A DNA stretch of 64,000 nucleotides from Clostridia bacterium (GCA_017447185.1 JAFSOC010000039.1:1-64000), one strand, 5' to 3'; positions 7,621-16,168 are shown, counted from the stretch's first letter. Notes: generated from the letters alone by a model not told the origin. Translations and numbers: made by a program.

Positions 7621-8060
7621 TACAGTTTTCAAAAGCAGGCACATCCGATGCCCTGGTTTTAAACTGCATATCCAAAAGTGCTTTTGACAGTGATGCCGAT
7701 GTGGGCGCTCCCGAAAAAGCAGGACCTCCCGGTTATATGTCCCTCCCGTATCATATGAAAATGGCCAGGATGAATCATCTGTTCAAGCTGACCGACAACG
7801 GGCTGATTATCGGCGGGGCGATTCTGTTTCCGGATAAGGACAGGCTGAATATCGGAAGAATCTTTATCAGCCCGGAGCATTTCCGCAAAGGCTACGGGAT
7901 GGTGATGATGCGGGAAATCGAGGCAATGTTTCCGGAGGTAAAGGAAATTACGCTGGACACGCCTGCCTGGAATATCCGGACGAATGCTTTCTATCAGAAG
8001 CTGGGGTATACAGAGGTAAAACGGGACCGGGATTTTGTCTGGTATGTGAAAAAACGTTAA
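7617..8060 (+). CDS. GNAT family N-acetyltransferase, MerR-coupled
   Basis: The 147-residue GNAT protein starts in an ATGA overlap with the MerR gene, so the two are translationally coupled. It has the beta-4 strand GRIFISPEHF, the acetyl-CoA loop RKGYGMVMM and the C-terminal NAFYQKLGYTEV segment. Its position suggests that it acetylates, and so inactivates, the compound sensed by the MerR protein. This is inference from context only. Confidence 0.85.
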   Translation: MIQFSKAGTSDALVLNCISKSAFDSDADVGAPEKAGPPGYMSLPYHMKMARMNHLFKLTDNGLIIGGAILFPDKDRLNIGRIFISPEHFRKGYGMVMMREIEAMFPEVKEITLDTPAWNIRTNAFYQKLGYTEVKRDRDFVWYVKKR

Positions 8061-8167
8061 CAGGGAAAAGGCCTGCTGTTTCGAACCTTCGGACATTGGA
8101 AATCAATGCTTCCGGAGGCTTCTTTTTTGACGGTTTTCAGGAGCCTGCTGTTTTGCAAAGCAAACCG

Positions 8168-8197
8168 TTGCCACGGACGGAGGCGGCATGATACAAT
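8168..8197 (+). promoter_or_regulatory. Promoter of the SnoaL-like gene
   Basis: TTGCCA (8168-8173), an 18-base spacer and TACAAT (8192-8197), preceded by TG two bases upstream. It lies 65 bases before the ATG at 8263. Confidence 0.5.
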
Positions 8198-8262
8198 CCG
8201 GACAGAGACATGGCAGGAACCAATCATATCAAACCGGGAAACATCAAAGGAGGCGGAAGTGG

Positions 8263-9255
8263 ATGGAAATCAGAAGGCGGGCGGAACTGGATGTGCTGTA
8301 TCCGGAACCGCAGAAAGGAATGAAGGATGATTCCCCGGAACTGCTCCTGATGAAGTATATTGCGGAACAGAAGATGGACAAAGCGATGGCGCTTTTCCGC
8401 GAAAAGCGCCAGTTTTCGGATGTTCCGCCGGCGGTGGACACTCCCTACGGCCGTTTTGAAGGGAAAGAGGAGATCCAGACCTTTGCGGAAGGATTTGTTT
8501 CCCGGTTTGAGGCGGTGAGCCTGGAGGCTGTCCCGAAATTCCAGACCCGGAGCGGCGGCCGCTCCGTGACAGAGATGGTGCTGAATTTTGAGGTGGACGG
8601 CATGATCAACCAGGTCCCGATGTTTGTTGTCGCGGACCTGGGAAGCATGGGGATGCTGGAGGAAGTGCGCATGTACTGCCACAGCAGTTTTGTTCCGCAC
8701 CTGACGCCTTACCGGAAGCCCCTGTTTACGCCCGCACATCTGGAAATGGGCGATCCCGGCATGATGACCGGCGCTGTCCGTGAATACTACACGGCCTTGC
8801 ACCATATGCCCTGTGTGGATGTGGAGCGGATTCTCCGCTGCATGCATCCGGACTGCCTCTTTGGCGGGTACGCCCTGTATCAGGGGCAGGAGCCGGAAAA
8901 GGGATCGGAGGCGCTGCGCAGGGTTTATACGGGTATGGCTACATATATTCCGGCAAAAGTTGGGATGCGCTATGAGACGCTGATCGACGACGGCGTCACC
9001 GGCGTGATTGAATGGGTTCATGTGATTTCGGACCAGGGCAGGGAGGAACTGGGCAGGATTGCCATGTCGGGTATTGCCGCGTATATGCGCGGGGAGGACG
9101 GCCGGCTGATCAGCATCCGGATCAGCGACTATGCCTGGATGGAGAAGGAAATCGACTGGCAGCAGGCCGGCATATCCAGAGAGGAAGCGGAAAAGGTGCA
9201 TGCCATTCATGAATTCCCGGCCGGCGTCGGAAGAAAACGGCAGGAAACACTTTGA
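8263..9255 (+). CDS. Double NTF2/SnoaL-like domain protein
   Basis: The ATG at 8263 (MEIRRRAELDV) follows AAAGGAGG and gives 330 residues. Two similar cone-shaped-barrel units are seen. About residues 25-145 contain YGRFEGKEEIQTFAEGF, and about 160-300 contain LHHMPCVDVERILRCMHP and the echoing ALYQGQEPEKGSEALRRVY. Both look like SnoaL/NTF2 polyketide-cyclase-like domains. Function is unknown; such proteins bind small ligands or act as isomerases and hydrolases. A kinase gene follows after 19 bases. Confidence 0.6.
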   Translation: MEIRRRAELDVLYPEPQKGMKDDSPELLLMKYIAEQKMDKAMALFREKRQFSDVPPAVDTPYGRFEGKEEIQTFAEGFVSRFEAVSLEAVPKFQTRSGGRSVTEMVLNFEVDGMINQVPMFVVADLGSMGMLEEVRMYCHSSFVPHLTPYRKPLFTPAHLEMGDPGMMTGAVREYYTALHHMPCVDVERILRCMHPDCLFGGYALYQGQEPEKGSEALRRVYTGMATYIPAKVGMRYETLIDDGVTGVIEWVHVISDQGREELGRIAMSGIAAYMRGEDGRLISIRISDYAWMEKEIDWQQAGISREEAEKVHAIHEFPAGVGRKRQETL

Positions 9256-9274
9256 GTCATGGACGGACAATGAG

Positions 9275-9838
9275 ATGAGCAAGATTACTTTTATTTCAGG
9301 CCCCTGCGGATGCGGAAAGACCACCTTTGCAGACGCGTATGCCCGGCATGCGGTCCGGGAGGAGCATCGGACGGTCTATGTGATTCACGGGGATGATTTT
9401 CATCACGGATTTGTCGAACCGGAAGACAAGCCGGACTTTTTCCGGGACGGACAGGCATCCGACCGGGTGCTGTGGGAGGAGATCCTCCGGTTTAACTGGG
9501 ACTGCATCATCGCGACGGCGGACAGGGCCCTGCAGCAGGGACTGGATGTGATCATCGACTATGTGATGGAAGATGAAATGCCCCGGGTCCGGGCGCTGGC
9601 GGAAAAGCACCGTGCCGCGCTTTATTATATTGTGCTGACAGCCGATGAGGATGAGATTGAAAAACGGATCCGCAGCCGCGGCGATGTGGACCTGATTGAA
9701 AGGGCGTTTTTCCTGAAACGGAAACTGGAAGCGCTGCCGGAAAACCGGGGACATCTGTACAACAATACCGGGAAGACGCCGGAAGATGCGATCCGTGAAA
9801 TCGATCCTGAACAATACAGGATCAGGAATGATATCTGA
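9275..9838 (+). CDS. P-loop kinase-like NTPase (AAA_33/zeta-like)
   Basis: The ATG at 9275 gives 187 residues starting MSKITFISGPCGCGKTTF, with the Walker A motif GPCGCGKTT at residues 9-17. The strand DVIIDYVM about 80 residues later fits the Walker B position. The C-terminal half (KRIRSRGDVDLIERAFFL, then NNTGKTPEDAIREI) follows the pattern of small-molecule kinases related to shikimate, gluconate and chloramphenicol kinases. The ribosome site is weak. It overlaps the MGMT-like gene by one base. Substrate unknown. Confidence 0.75.
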   Translation: MSKITFISGPCGCGKTTFADAYARHAVREEHRTVYVIHGDDFHHGFVEPEDKPDFFRDGQASDRVLWEEILRFNWDCIIATADRALQQGLDVIIDYVMEDEMPRVRALAEKHRAALYYIVLTADEDEIEKRIRSRGDVDLIERAFFLKRKLEALPENRGHLYNNTGKTPEDAIREIDPEQYRIRNDI

Positions 9839-10137
9839 TGATGGACACAGATCTGATTTATGAGATTCTTTCCGTTGTGGAAGAGATTCCGGAAGGACGG
9901 GTGGCAACCTACGGCCAGATTGCCCGGCTGACCGGCAGGGACAGGAACGCGAGACTGGTTGGCAAAATTCTGAGCATGTCAGCATATTTCGGACAGTATC
10001 CCTGCCACCGTGTGGTGAATCACGCGGGAAGGACGGCCCCGGGGTTTTTCAGCCAGCGGCAGCGGCTGGAGGCGGAAGGCGTGGAGTTTAAGAGCAATGG
10101 CTGCGTGGACCTGGAAAAGTACCGGTGGGACTGCTGA
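9838..10137 (+). CDS. MGMT-family DNA-binding domain protein with PCHR cysteine
   Basis: The protein has 99 residues and consists only of the C-terminal methyltransferase domain of O6-alkylguanine-DNA alkyltransferases. It includes the wHTH (VATYGQIARLTG), the arginine-finger region (RNARLVGKIL) and the active-site motif PCHRVV. Alkyltransferase-like proteins have Trp in place of this Cys; here Cys is kept, so real alkyl transfer is possible. The N-terminal RNase-H-like domain of full MGMT is absent. The start codon overlaps the stop of the kinase gene. Confidence 0.85.
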   Translation: MMDTDLIYEILSVVEEIPEGRVATYGQIARLTGRDRNARLVGKILSMSAYFGQYPCHRVVNHAGRTAPGFFSQRQRLEAEGVEFKSNGCVDLEKYRWDC

Positions 10138-10160
10138 TGAATCCTGCACTGAAAACGGGA

Positions 10161-10189
10161 TTGCCTTTCCAGAAAATGGATGCTATGAT
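10161..10189 (+). promoter_or_regulatory. Promoter of the exported nucleoside phosphorylase gene
   Basis: TTGCCT (10161-10166), a 17-base spacer and TATGAT (10184-10189), 36 bases before the ATG at 10226. Confidence 0.55.
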
Positions 10190-10225
10190 ACGCACGTTCC
10201 GAAAAATCGAATTGGAGACACCTTT

Positions 10226-11218
10226 ATGCAGAAAATGATCATGAAAATGAAACGGATATCCGGGATTCTGCTGGCAGCGCTGATCCTGGCCACCGTGCTG
10301 TGCGGCCCGGCTGCAGCACATGCGGAAGCGAAAGACCAGGACTGGGTGGAAGATTATTACAACAGGCTTGAATACTGTGCGGAACAGATCCGGGAAAAGA
10401 CGGATTATGTCCCGGAAATTGTGATTGTGCTGGGGACCGGGCTCGGAGACTATGTGGAGCAGGTGAATGTCCTCCAGGTGATTCCCTACAGCGAGATTGA
10501 CGGATGGCCGGTGTCGTCGGCACCGACGCATGCAAACAGGCTGGTCTTTGCGGAATACAAGGGACTGAAACTGGCGATCATGCAGGGACGGATCCATTAT
10601 TATGACGGCTATTCCATGGACGAGGTGGTTTTGCCCCTGCGCGTGCTGTGGAAGCTCGGGGCACGTACGGTGATGATTACCAATGCGGTGGGTGCGATGA
10701 ACCCGGACTACAGTGTGGGCGGGTTTGTGGCCGTGAAAGACCAGATTTCGTCCTTTGTTCCGTCCCCCCTCATCGGGTCGAACCTCGAAAAACTGGGAGC
10801 CCGGTTCATCGGTATGACGGAAGCGTTTGACAAAACGCTGCAGGAAGAAGCGCAACGGATTGGCAGGGAAAACAATATTCCCGTGTATAGCGGCATTTAT
10901 CTCCAGGTTGCCGGCCCGCAGTTTGAAACACCCGCGGAAATCCGGATGTACCGGATGCTGGGGGCGGATACCATCGGTATGAGCTCGGCCGTCGAAGTCA
11001 TTGCTGCGCAACACATGGGTATGCGGGTCTTTGAACTGAACTGCATTTCAAACATGGCCGCCGGAATAGAAGGCGGCGAAGACTTTGATTCCATCTCGAT
11101 TGAACATAATGTGGAAAACATGGAAAAAAATTTCGCCATCCTGATGAACGGGCTGCTCGACTACCTGGACCAGGAAAAGCAGGAAGTCTATGGGCCCAAC
11201 CATAAAAACGCGCGATGA
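10226..11218 (+). CDS. Purine nucleoside phosphorylase with N-terminal signal peptide
   Basis: The ATG at 10226 gives 330 residues. The first 35 form a classic signal sequence (basic MQKMIMKMKR, hydrophobic core, small-residue stretch AAAHAEA), followed by a full trimeric-type PNP domain: VLGTGLGDYV phosphate loop, MQGRIHYYDGYS, NAVGAMNP, and GPQFETPAEIRMYRMLGAD. A CISNMAAG segment supplies the usual base-binding Asn. PNPs split purine nucleosides with phosphate into base and ribose 1-phosphate and are normally cytoplasmic and about 275 residues long, so an exported copy is unusual. No proper lipobox is seen. It overlaps the downstream kinase gene by 4 bases. Confidence 0.88.
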   Translation: MQKMIMKMKRISGILLAALILATVLCGPAAAHAEAKDQDWVEDYYNRLEYCAEQIREKTDYVPEIVIVLGTGLGDYVEQVNVLQVIPYSEIDGWPVSSAPTHANRLVFAEYKGLKLAIMQGRIHYYDGYSMDEVVLPLRVLWKLGARTVMITNAVGAMNPDYSVGGFVAVKDQISSFVPSPLIGSNLEKLGARFIGMTEAFDKTLQEEAQRIGRENNIPVYSGIYLQVAGPQFETPAEIRMYRMLGADTIGMSSAVEVIAAQHMGMRVFELNCISNMAAGIEGGEDFDSISIEHNVENMEKNFAILMNGLLDYLDQEKQEVYGPNHKNAR

Positions 11219-11982
11219 TGAAATATGATGTGGCGATCAACGGAATACAGGTGCACGCCGAATACAGCAGCCAGGCGGTGGAAACGATCTTTCTTCCGCT
11301 CCTGCGGCGCCTGACGGAACTGCAGCGGCAGAAGGGAAGGAGAATCCTTGTCCTCCTGGCAGCGCCGCCCGGCGCGGGAAAAACCACGCTGCTGAGCTTC
11401 CTGGAAAAGCTTTCCCGGGAGCACGGGGAACTGGAGAAAATCCAGGCCGTCGGGATGGACGGGTTTCACAGGCGGCAGGAATACCTTCTCAGCCATACGG
11501 CCCTGCAGGACGGGAAACCGGTCCCGATGGTGGAAATCAAAGGTGCACCGGTTACATTTGACCTGGAGCGGCTGACGGAAAGCGTGAAAAAAGTCGCTGC
11601 CGGTGAAAACTGCGGATGGCCGGCGTACGACCGGCTCCTCCATAATCCGGTGGAAGACGCGGTCTATATTGACGGCGACATTGTGCTGCTGGAAGGGAAT
11701 TACCTGCTGCTGGATGAGGACGGATGGCGGGAGCTGTCCGGGTATGCGGACTATACTGTTTTCATCCGGGCGGAGGAGGGAATGCTGCGCGACCGCCTGA
11801 TTGACCGGAAGATCAAAACCGGTGTCAGCCCGGACAGGGCGATTCACTTTGTTGACTTCAGCGATATGCCCAATGTGCGGATCTGCCTGGAAAAATCAAA
11901 ACCGGCAGACCTGCAGTTTACGGTGGGTCCGGACGGGGATTACCGTCTCCCGGATGCGGAACAGCCGCAGGGAGCAACCTGA
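11215..11982 (+). CDS. Nucleoside/nucleotide kinase family P-loop protein
   Basis: The product has 255 residues. Residues 1-40 precede a Walker A motif in AAPPGAGKTTLL, as in the uridine kinase/pantothenate kinase-like group. VGMDGFHRRQEYL provides the Asp and His typical of the substrate-binding strand, and LLEGNYLLLDEDGW the Walker B-like strand. The lid region DRLIDRKIKTG is Arg/Lys rich. Family members phosphorylate nucleosides, sugars or vitamins; the substrate cannot be told. The start overlaps the end of the nucleoside phosphorylase gene, which makes nucleoside or ribose metabolism plausible. Confidence 0.82.
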   Translation: MMKYDVAINGIQVHAEYSSQAVETIFLPLLRRLTELQRQKGRRILVLLAAPPGAGKTTLLSFLEKLSREHGELEKIQAVGMDGFHRRQEYLLSHTALQDGKPVPMVEIKGAPVTFDLERLTESVKKVAAGENCGWPAYDRLLHNPVEDAVYIDGDIVLLEGNYLLLDEDGWRELSGYADYTVFIRAEEGMLRDRLIDRKIKTGVSPDRAIHFVDFSDMPNVRICLEKSKPADLQFTVGPDGDYRLPDAEQPQGAT

Positions 11983-12066
11983 AAGCAGATGCCATGAACA
12001 ATGGAATAATCCATCCAAAGGAAGTATGGAAACCTGTGAAACCAGAGGACAGGAGGAAGGGTTACA

Positions 12067-13086
12067 ATGGGTTTTGAACATTTTTCCGGTGTGTTTGGCG
12101 TATATGACCGGACGGAGCTGCTGGCGGAAGGACAGGCGGGACTGGCGGACAGGAATTTTGCTGTCCCGAACCATCCTGCGCTCAGCTACCAGACGGCTTC
12201 CGGCACCAAAGGATTTACCGCCGCGGCCATTCTCAACCTGGCTGCGGAAGGGAAGACCGGCCTGGACAAAAGCGTGAAAGCCATCCTGCAGGGAAGCGGG
12301 AACAGCAGCAGCAGATACGGAACGCTGGAGTGGCTTTCCGAAACGGTGACGGTCCGGTCCCTGCTGAATCATACATCAGGCGTCCCGGATTATTTTGATG
12401 AGGATATTGTCGGCGATTTCGAAGAGGCGCTGAACGGAACGCCCAACTATCATTATGAAAACCCTGAACAGTTCTTCCCGCTGGCGGAGGCTGCGTGGAG
12501 AAAACAGGAAACGCCTTACGCGAAGAGAGGCACTTTCAAATATTCCAACGGCGGGTTTGTGCTGCTGGCGGCTGCGGTGGAAGCGCTGTCCGGGGAACGG
12601 TTCCGGGATTACGTGAGCGGCTGCCTTTTCCGGCCGGCCGGCATGCACCGCAGCGGATTCTTCCGACTGGACGCACCGGCCGGGGAGGGCATGATCCGCG
12701 CCACTGCCTATCAGCAGGACGGGCGCAGCAATATCTACGCGGTTCCGGTGATCGGCGGCGGAGACGGCGGTGCCTATACCAATCCGGCGGATATGGCCCG
12801 GTTCTGGAACCGGCTGGATCCGGAAATCCACCCGGAGCATCCGGCAGCCCGCCTGATGGAGGAAGCCTGGACACCGAAGCAGGATGGCGGCGAAAACCTT
12901 TACGGCCTTGGATTCTGGATCCGGAAGGACAATCCGCGGGTGGTTTTCCTGGAAGGGTTTGATCCGGGAGTACAGTTCTTCAGCTTCTACAACCGGGACA
13001 CAAAGCGCTCATTGACCATCTGTATGAACGATGAAGCCATGAACTGCGATGAAGTCTTCGCGCAGTATTACGGCATGGTGGAATAA
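12067..13086 (+). CDS. Serine hydrolase, class C beta-lactamase/PBP4-like fold
   Basis: The product has 339 residues. It shows the nucleophile SxxK as SGTK near residue 43, the second motif as YSN in TFKYSNGG near residue 160, and a LLNHTSGVPDYF signature typical of beta-lactamase-family serine hydrolases. The C-terminal HxG-like element is not obvious. No signal peptide is visible, so it is probably a cytoplasmic esterase or peptidase rather than a secreted beta-lactamase. AGGAGGAAGG precedes the ATG. It stands alone, 84 bases after the kinase gene. Confidence 0.85.
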   Translation: MGFEHFSGVFGVYDRTELLAEGQAGLADRNFAVPNHPALSYQTASGTKGFTAAAILNLAAEGKTGLDKSVKAILQGSGNSSSRYGTLEWLSETVTVRSLLNHTSGVPDYFDEDIVGDFEEALNGTPNYHYENPEQFFPLAEAAWRKQETPYAKRGTFKYSNGGFVLLAAAVEALSGERFRDYVSGCLFRPAGMHRSGFFRLDAPAGEGMIRATAYQQDGRSNIYAVPVIGGGDGGAYTNPADMARFWNRLDPEIHPEHPAARLMEEAWTPKQDGGENLYGLGFWIRKDNPRVVFLEGFDPGVQFFSFYNRDTKRSLTICMNDEAMNCDEVFAQYYGMVE

Positions 13087-13106
13087 GCAGAGAAACAACG
13101 GGTTGC

Positions 13107-13135
13107 TTGCGGAAGTCCGGACCGGGGATTATGAT
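13107..13135 (+). promoter_or_regulatory. Promoter of the XRE/zinc-ribbon gene
   Basis: TTGCGG (13107-13112), a 17-base spacer and TATGAT (13130-13135), 33 bases before the ATG at 13169. Confidence 0.5.
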
Positions 13136-13168
13136 ACAGCTATCAGGAAATGACAGGAGGTGCGGCCA

Positions 13169-13615
13169 ATGGATACGGGAGAGATCCTGAAGAATCTGCG
13201 GGAAAAACACAAACTGACGCAGGAAGAACTGGCGAAGCGGCTGCTGGTGACCCGGCAGGCGGTCAGCCGGTGGGAAACCGGTGAAACCCAGCCGAACACG
13301 GAAACGCTGAAACTGCTTTCCCGGGAGTATGATGTTTCCATCAACACGCTGCTGGGCTCCCCGAGAAAGCTGTACTGCCAGTGCTGCGGAATGCCGCTGG
13401 AAGAAGACCAGCTGATCAGCCGGGAACCGGACGGATTCTTCAATGAGGATTACTGCAAATGGTGCTATGCGGACGGGAAGTTTATCTATACGAGCAAGGA
13501 TGCGTTGCTTAACTTCCTGATTGAGCATATGCCGAATCCGGAAGGCCTGGATGTGGAGGAGCGGCGCGGCCAGTATGATGAATGGATTTCTGGGCTGAAA
13601 CACTGGCAGGCCTGA
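13169..13615 (+). CDS. XRE-family regulator with C-terminal zinc ribbon
   Basis: The ATG at 13169, with ACAGGAGG upstream, gives 148 residues. Residues 1-60 are a Cro/CI HTH (LTQEELAKRLLVTRQAVSRW). Residues from about 68 carry YCQCCGMPL and YCKWCYADGKF, which match the putative zinc-ribbon domain often found alone in Clostridia. The fusion suggests a metal- or redox-sensing repressor. Its target may be the adjacent 183-residue gene 34 bases downstream. Both parts are intact. Confidence 0.85.
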   Translation: MDTGEILKNLREKHKLTQEELAKRLLVTRQAVSRWETGETQPNTETLKLLSREYDVSINTLLGSPRKLYCQCCGMPLEEDQLISREPDGFFNEDYCKWCYADGKFIYTSKDALLNFLIEHMPNPEGLDVEERRGQYDEWISGLKHWQA

Positions 13616-13649
13616 GCAGCATGCAGCCGGACAGGAAGGAGGAAAAACG

Positions 13650-14201
13650 ATGCCGAAAAATGACAATCCGAATGCACTGCGTTTTGTGCAGAGCATGACA
13701 AAGCACGGCGAGCAGGAAGCGGCGGAACAGTTCGCTGGGGAACATCCCCTTTCAAAGTCCGCCGATGCCCGCAAAAAGGCAGAATGGGCAAAGCACCTGT
13801 GCGCGTTCCTGGAGGAACGCTACGATGACGAAACCGTGCAGGAAATCCGGATGGACTGCGCCTGCGGCCCGTACGGAATGAACGGGAAACTGAAAAAGAT
13901 CTATGAGAAGACCGGGGACCCGGAAGCCTTTGTGAAAGAGGTCAACGGGCTGGATATGGGATTTACGTTTGAATACGACGGCACTTCCTATACTGTGGTG
14001 TATCCGCAGTGCTACTGTTCCTGCGTGAAGAAGATGGAGGAAAAGCTGCCCCGGGCATGGTGCTACTGTACGCTCGGATTCAACAGGACACTGTTTGAAA
14101 CTGTTCTCGGGCAGGAAGTCCGGGGAGAACTGGTCAGCAGCATTAAGCAGGGAGATGAAACCTGCAGGATCCGGATCACGCCGGTTCCAAAGAACGGATA
14201 A
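13650..14201 (+). CDS. Cys-rich conserved protein, DUF6144-like
   Basis: The product has 183 residues, soluble, with a helical N-terminal half and conserved-looking cysteines in MDCACGPYGMNGK, YPQCYCSCVKKM and AWCYCTLGF. The layout resembles DUF6144-type proteins of Firmicutes, a family without known function; the assignment is from memory and modest. GGAAGGAGG precedes the start. It ends just before a strong bidirectional terminator and follows the XRE/zinc-ribbon gene in what looks like a two-gene operon. Confidence 0.6.
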   Translation: MPKNDNPNALRFVQSMTKHGEQEAAEQFAGEHPLSKSADARKKAEWAKHLCAFLEERYDDETVQEIRMDCACGPYGMNGKLKKIYEKTGDPEAFVKEVNGLDMGFTFEYDGTSYTVVYPQCYCSCVKKMEEKLPRAWCYCTLGFNRTLFETVLGQEVRGELVSSIKQGDETCRIRITPVPKNG

Positions 14202-14203
14202 AG

Positions 14204-14243
14204 CACAAAAACAAGCCGCCGGAAACGACGGTTTGTTTTTGTG
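14204..14243. terminator. Bidirectional intrinsic terminator
   Basis: CACAAAAACAA (14204-14214) pairs with TTGTTTTTGTG (14233-14243), with an inner CCG/CGG stem. A-rich and T-rich arms allow termination in both directions. It closes the XRE/DUF6144 unit. Confidence 0.75.
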
Positions 14244-14251
14244 TCACTGTC

Positions 14252-14280
14252 TTTTCAGACAGAGGAGCACATGGTAGAAT
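14252..14280 (+). promoter_or_regulatory. Promoter of the phosphotransferase gene
   Basis: TTTTCA (14252-14257), a 17-base spacer and TAGAAT (14275-14280) preceded by TGG. The -10 box is 34 bases before the start at 14314. Confidence 0.45.
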
Positions 14281-14313
14281 AAAACACACTGATGAAAGAA
14301 AAACGGAGGATCT

Positions 14314-15303
14314 ATGGAACTGATCAGGAAGGCTGCCGCACTGTATGCGCTTGAAGGGTATGAAATCGGGGAAATTCCCGGGCATCCGGGCGGACGGAAT
14401 CTTGTCTGCGCCTGTAAAAAAGACGGAAAGAATGAATATGTTCTCCGACTTTCCCTGCTGGAAGACCGGACGGAGGAGGATTACCTGGCGGAAACGGAGT
14501 TTATTCATTACCTGGCAAAGCACGGCGCGCCGGTGGCGGATGTGATTCCATCCCGGAGCGGAAAACCGGTGGAACGGATCGAACATGAAGGGAAGAATGG
14601 TTTTGTCAGTCTGTTCGAATACGCAAAAGGAATGCTGATGGTTGACAACGGCTACCGCTACCGGGAAGGCGCGCCGCTTTCCGAGTATTTTTACAATACC
14701 GGGAAAACGCTGGGCGCCCTGCACAGGCTGGCCAAGGAATACCGTCCGGTGCACCGGCGGAGCGATTTCTCTGACAAGTACAATCGTGAATACATCAATT
14801 CCCTGATTCCGGACCGGTATGCGGAACTGAAACAGGCTGTCTGCAGGCGCCTGGAGCAGTACCGTTCCCTGCCGCGGGACAGGGAGTCCTACGGGCTGGT
14901 CCATTTCGACTTCAGCGACGGAAACTACCATGTGGATATGGAAACCGGTACGGTAACCGCTTTCGATTTTGACAACTGCATCTACTGCTGGTATATGTTT
15001 GACCTGGCACACCTGTGGACCCATGGGGTGGGCTGGTACCGGCACCTGAAGGATCCGGCGAAGCGGATGGAAGGCATGGCAGCGTATTTCCACGCTGTGC
15101 TGGAGGGATACCGGAGCGAAACAGAGGTTCCGGATGCGCTCCTTGCGCAGCTGCCGCTCTTTATTGACATGACGGTGATCGAGTATATTGTGGATGTATT
15201 TGAATGCAGTCTGCACGAAGGGGAAGAAGCGGACGAGGAAGATTTCGGATGGGAGGCCAACTGCCTGATCAACGATATTCCTTACGTCGGCTTCGGACAA
15301 TAA
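14314..15303 (+). CDS. APH/ChoK-family phosphotransferase
   Basis: The product has 329 residues with a protein-kinase-like fold. An N-lobe carries the nucleotide-binding region (GGRNLVCACK, YVLRLSLL). The catalytic loop HFDFSDGNYHV near residue 196 matches HxDxxxxN, and AFDFDNC matches the Mg-binding DFD motif. These are the hallmarks of aminoglycoside/choline/homoserine kinase-type enzymes. Many chromosomal members phosphorylate metabolites rather than drugs, so no resistance call is made. ACGGAGG precedes the ATG. The alpha/beta hydrolase gene follows after 37 bases. Confidence 0.85.
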   Translation: MELIRKAAALYALEGYEIGEIPGHPGGRNLVCACKKDGKNEYVLRLSLLEDRTEEDYLAETEFIHYLAKHGAPVADVIPSRSGKPVERIEHEGKNGFVSLFEYAKGMLMVDNGYRYREGAPLSEYFYNTGKTLGALHRLAKEYRPVHRRSDFSDKYNREYINSLIPDRYAELKQAVCRRLEQYRSLPRDRESYGLVHFDFSDGNYHVDMETGTVTAFDFDNCIYCWYMFDLAHLWTHGVGWYRHLKDPAKRMEGMAAYFHAVLEGYRSETEVPDALLAQLPLFIDMTVIEYIVDVFECSLHEGEEADEEDFGWEANCLINDIPYVGFGQ

Positions 15304-15340
15304 GAACGGCCGGGCATCAGCCGGCCGGGAAGGAAGAGCC

Positions 15341-16168
15341 ATGGGAAGCATCGTGACAAAAGACGGGATTCACCTGCATTATGATGAATACGGCACCGGG
15401 GAGCGGGCGGTTCTTTCCGCACAGGTCGGTTTTTATCCGGAAGGTATGCAGCAGGCACTGGCGGAAAAAGGATACCATGTTTACTGCATGACGCTCCGCG
15501 GCTTTGCACCGTCTGATTACATCACGGAGGACTACGGGAATGCCTGGTACGACGTGTTCGCGGACGATGCGGTCTGCCTGGCGGACGCGCTGGGCATCCG
15601 GCAATTCGCCTATATGGGTGCGTCCCATGGCGCGGGGGTGGGCTGGCACCTGATGCTGCGCCATCCGGAACGGGTGAGCGGTTTTGTTGCGGTGGTACCG
15701 GGACCCCACAGCCTGGCGGAGGGTGTCATGTCCTACCGGCAAATGCTGATGCAGGGGATCATCTCCGCGCCGCCGCCCTTTGATCCGCCCATCGATGATG
15801 ATCCGGAGCGGGAAGCACGGCGGACGAAACGCGAAGCGTGGCTGCGCACGCTGCCGGAAGTGGATCCGCGGGAGAAACAGATCGATTACGGCAGGCCGCT
15901 GATGCGCCTGGGAACAGAAGAGAAGCTGCAGGAGGTGCTGTCTTCCATTCAGACGCCGACGCTGATTCTCGGCGGGGCGGAGGATCCGATCAGCACGCCG
16001 GAACTGATGATGCGCACCGCCCGCTGCCTGCCGCACTGCAAGCTGGTGATGTATTCCAACTGCGGACATAATATCGATACGGACCTGACGGAAGAACTGA
16101 CGGAGGAAGCAGACCGCTTCCTGCAGCAGACGGAAAAGAACGGAAAATGGTATACCTTCCGGGACTGA
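15341..16168 (+). CDS. Alpha/beta hydrolase
   Basis: The product has 275 residues and a classic fold. The nucleophile elbow is GASHGAGVGW (Ser at about residue 92). The early strand region YDEYGTGERAVL precedes an oxyanion-hole area. The acid residue probably lies in LILGGAEDPIS and the catalytic His in NCGHNID near residue 244. No signal peptide. The substrate is unknown; the lid region (residues about 125-175) is charged. It ends before a strong terminator and may be co-transcribed with the phosphotransferase gene. Confidence 0.88.
   Translation: MGSIVTKDGIHLHYDEYGTGERAVLSAQVGFYPEGMQQALAEKGYHVYCMTLRGFAPSDYITEDYGNAWYDVFADDAVCLADALGIRQFAYMGASHGAGVGWHLMLRHPERVSGFVAVVPGPHSLAEGVMSYRQMLMQGIISAPPPFDPPIDDDPEREARRTKREAWLRTLPEVDPREKQIDYGRPLMRLGTEEKLQEVLSSIQTPTLILGGAEDPISTPELMMRTARCLPHCKLVMYSNCGHNIDTDLTEELTEEADRFLQQTEKNGKWYTFRD

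Noticed and set aside
12067-13086. Secreted beta-lactamase
   Set aside because: SxxK and YxN motifs fit the wider serine hydrolase family, but there is no signal peptide and no clear KTG motif.
14314-15303. Aminoglycoside phosphotransferase resistance gene
   Set aside because: Only the general APH/ChoK motifs are present; no similarity to a specific resistance enzyme can be claimed from sequence reading.
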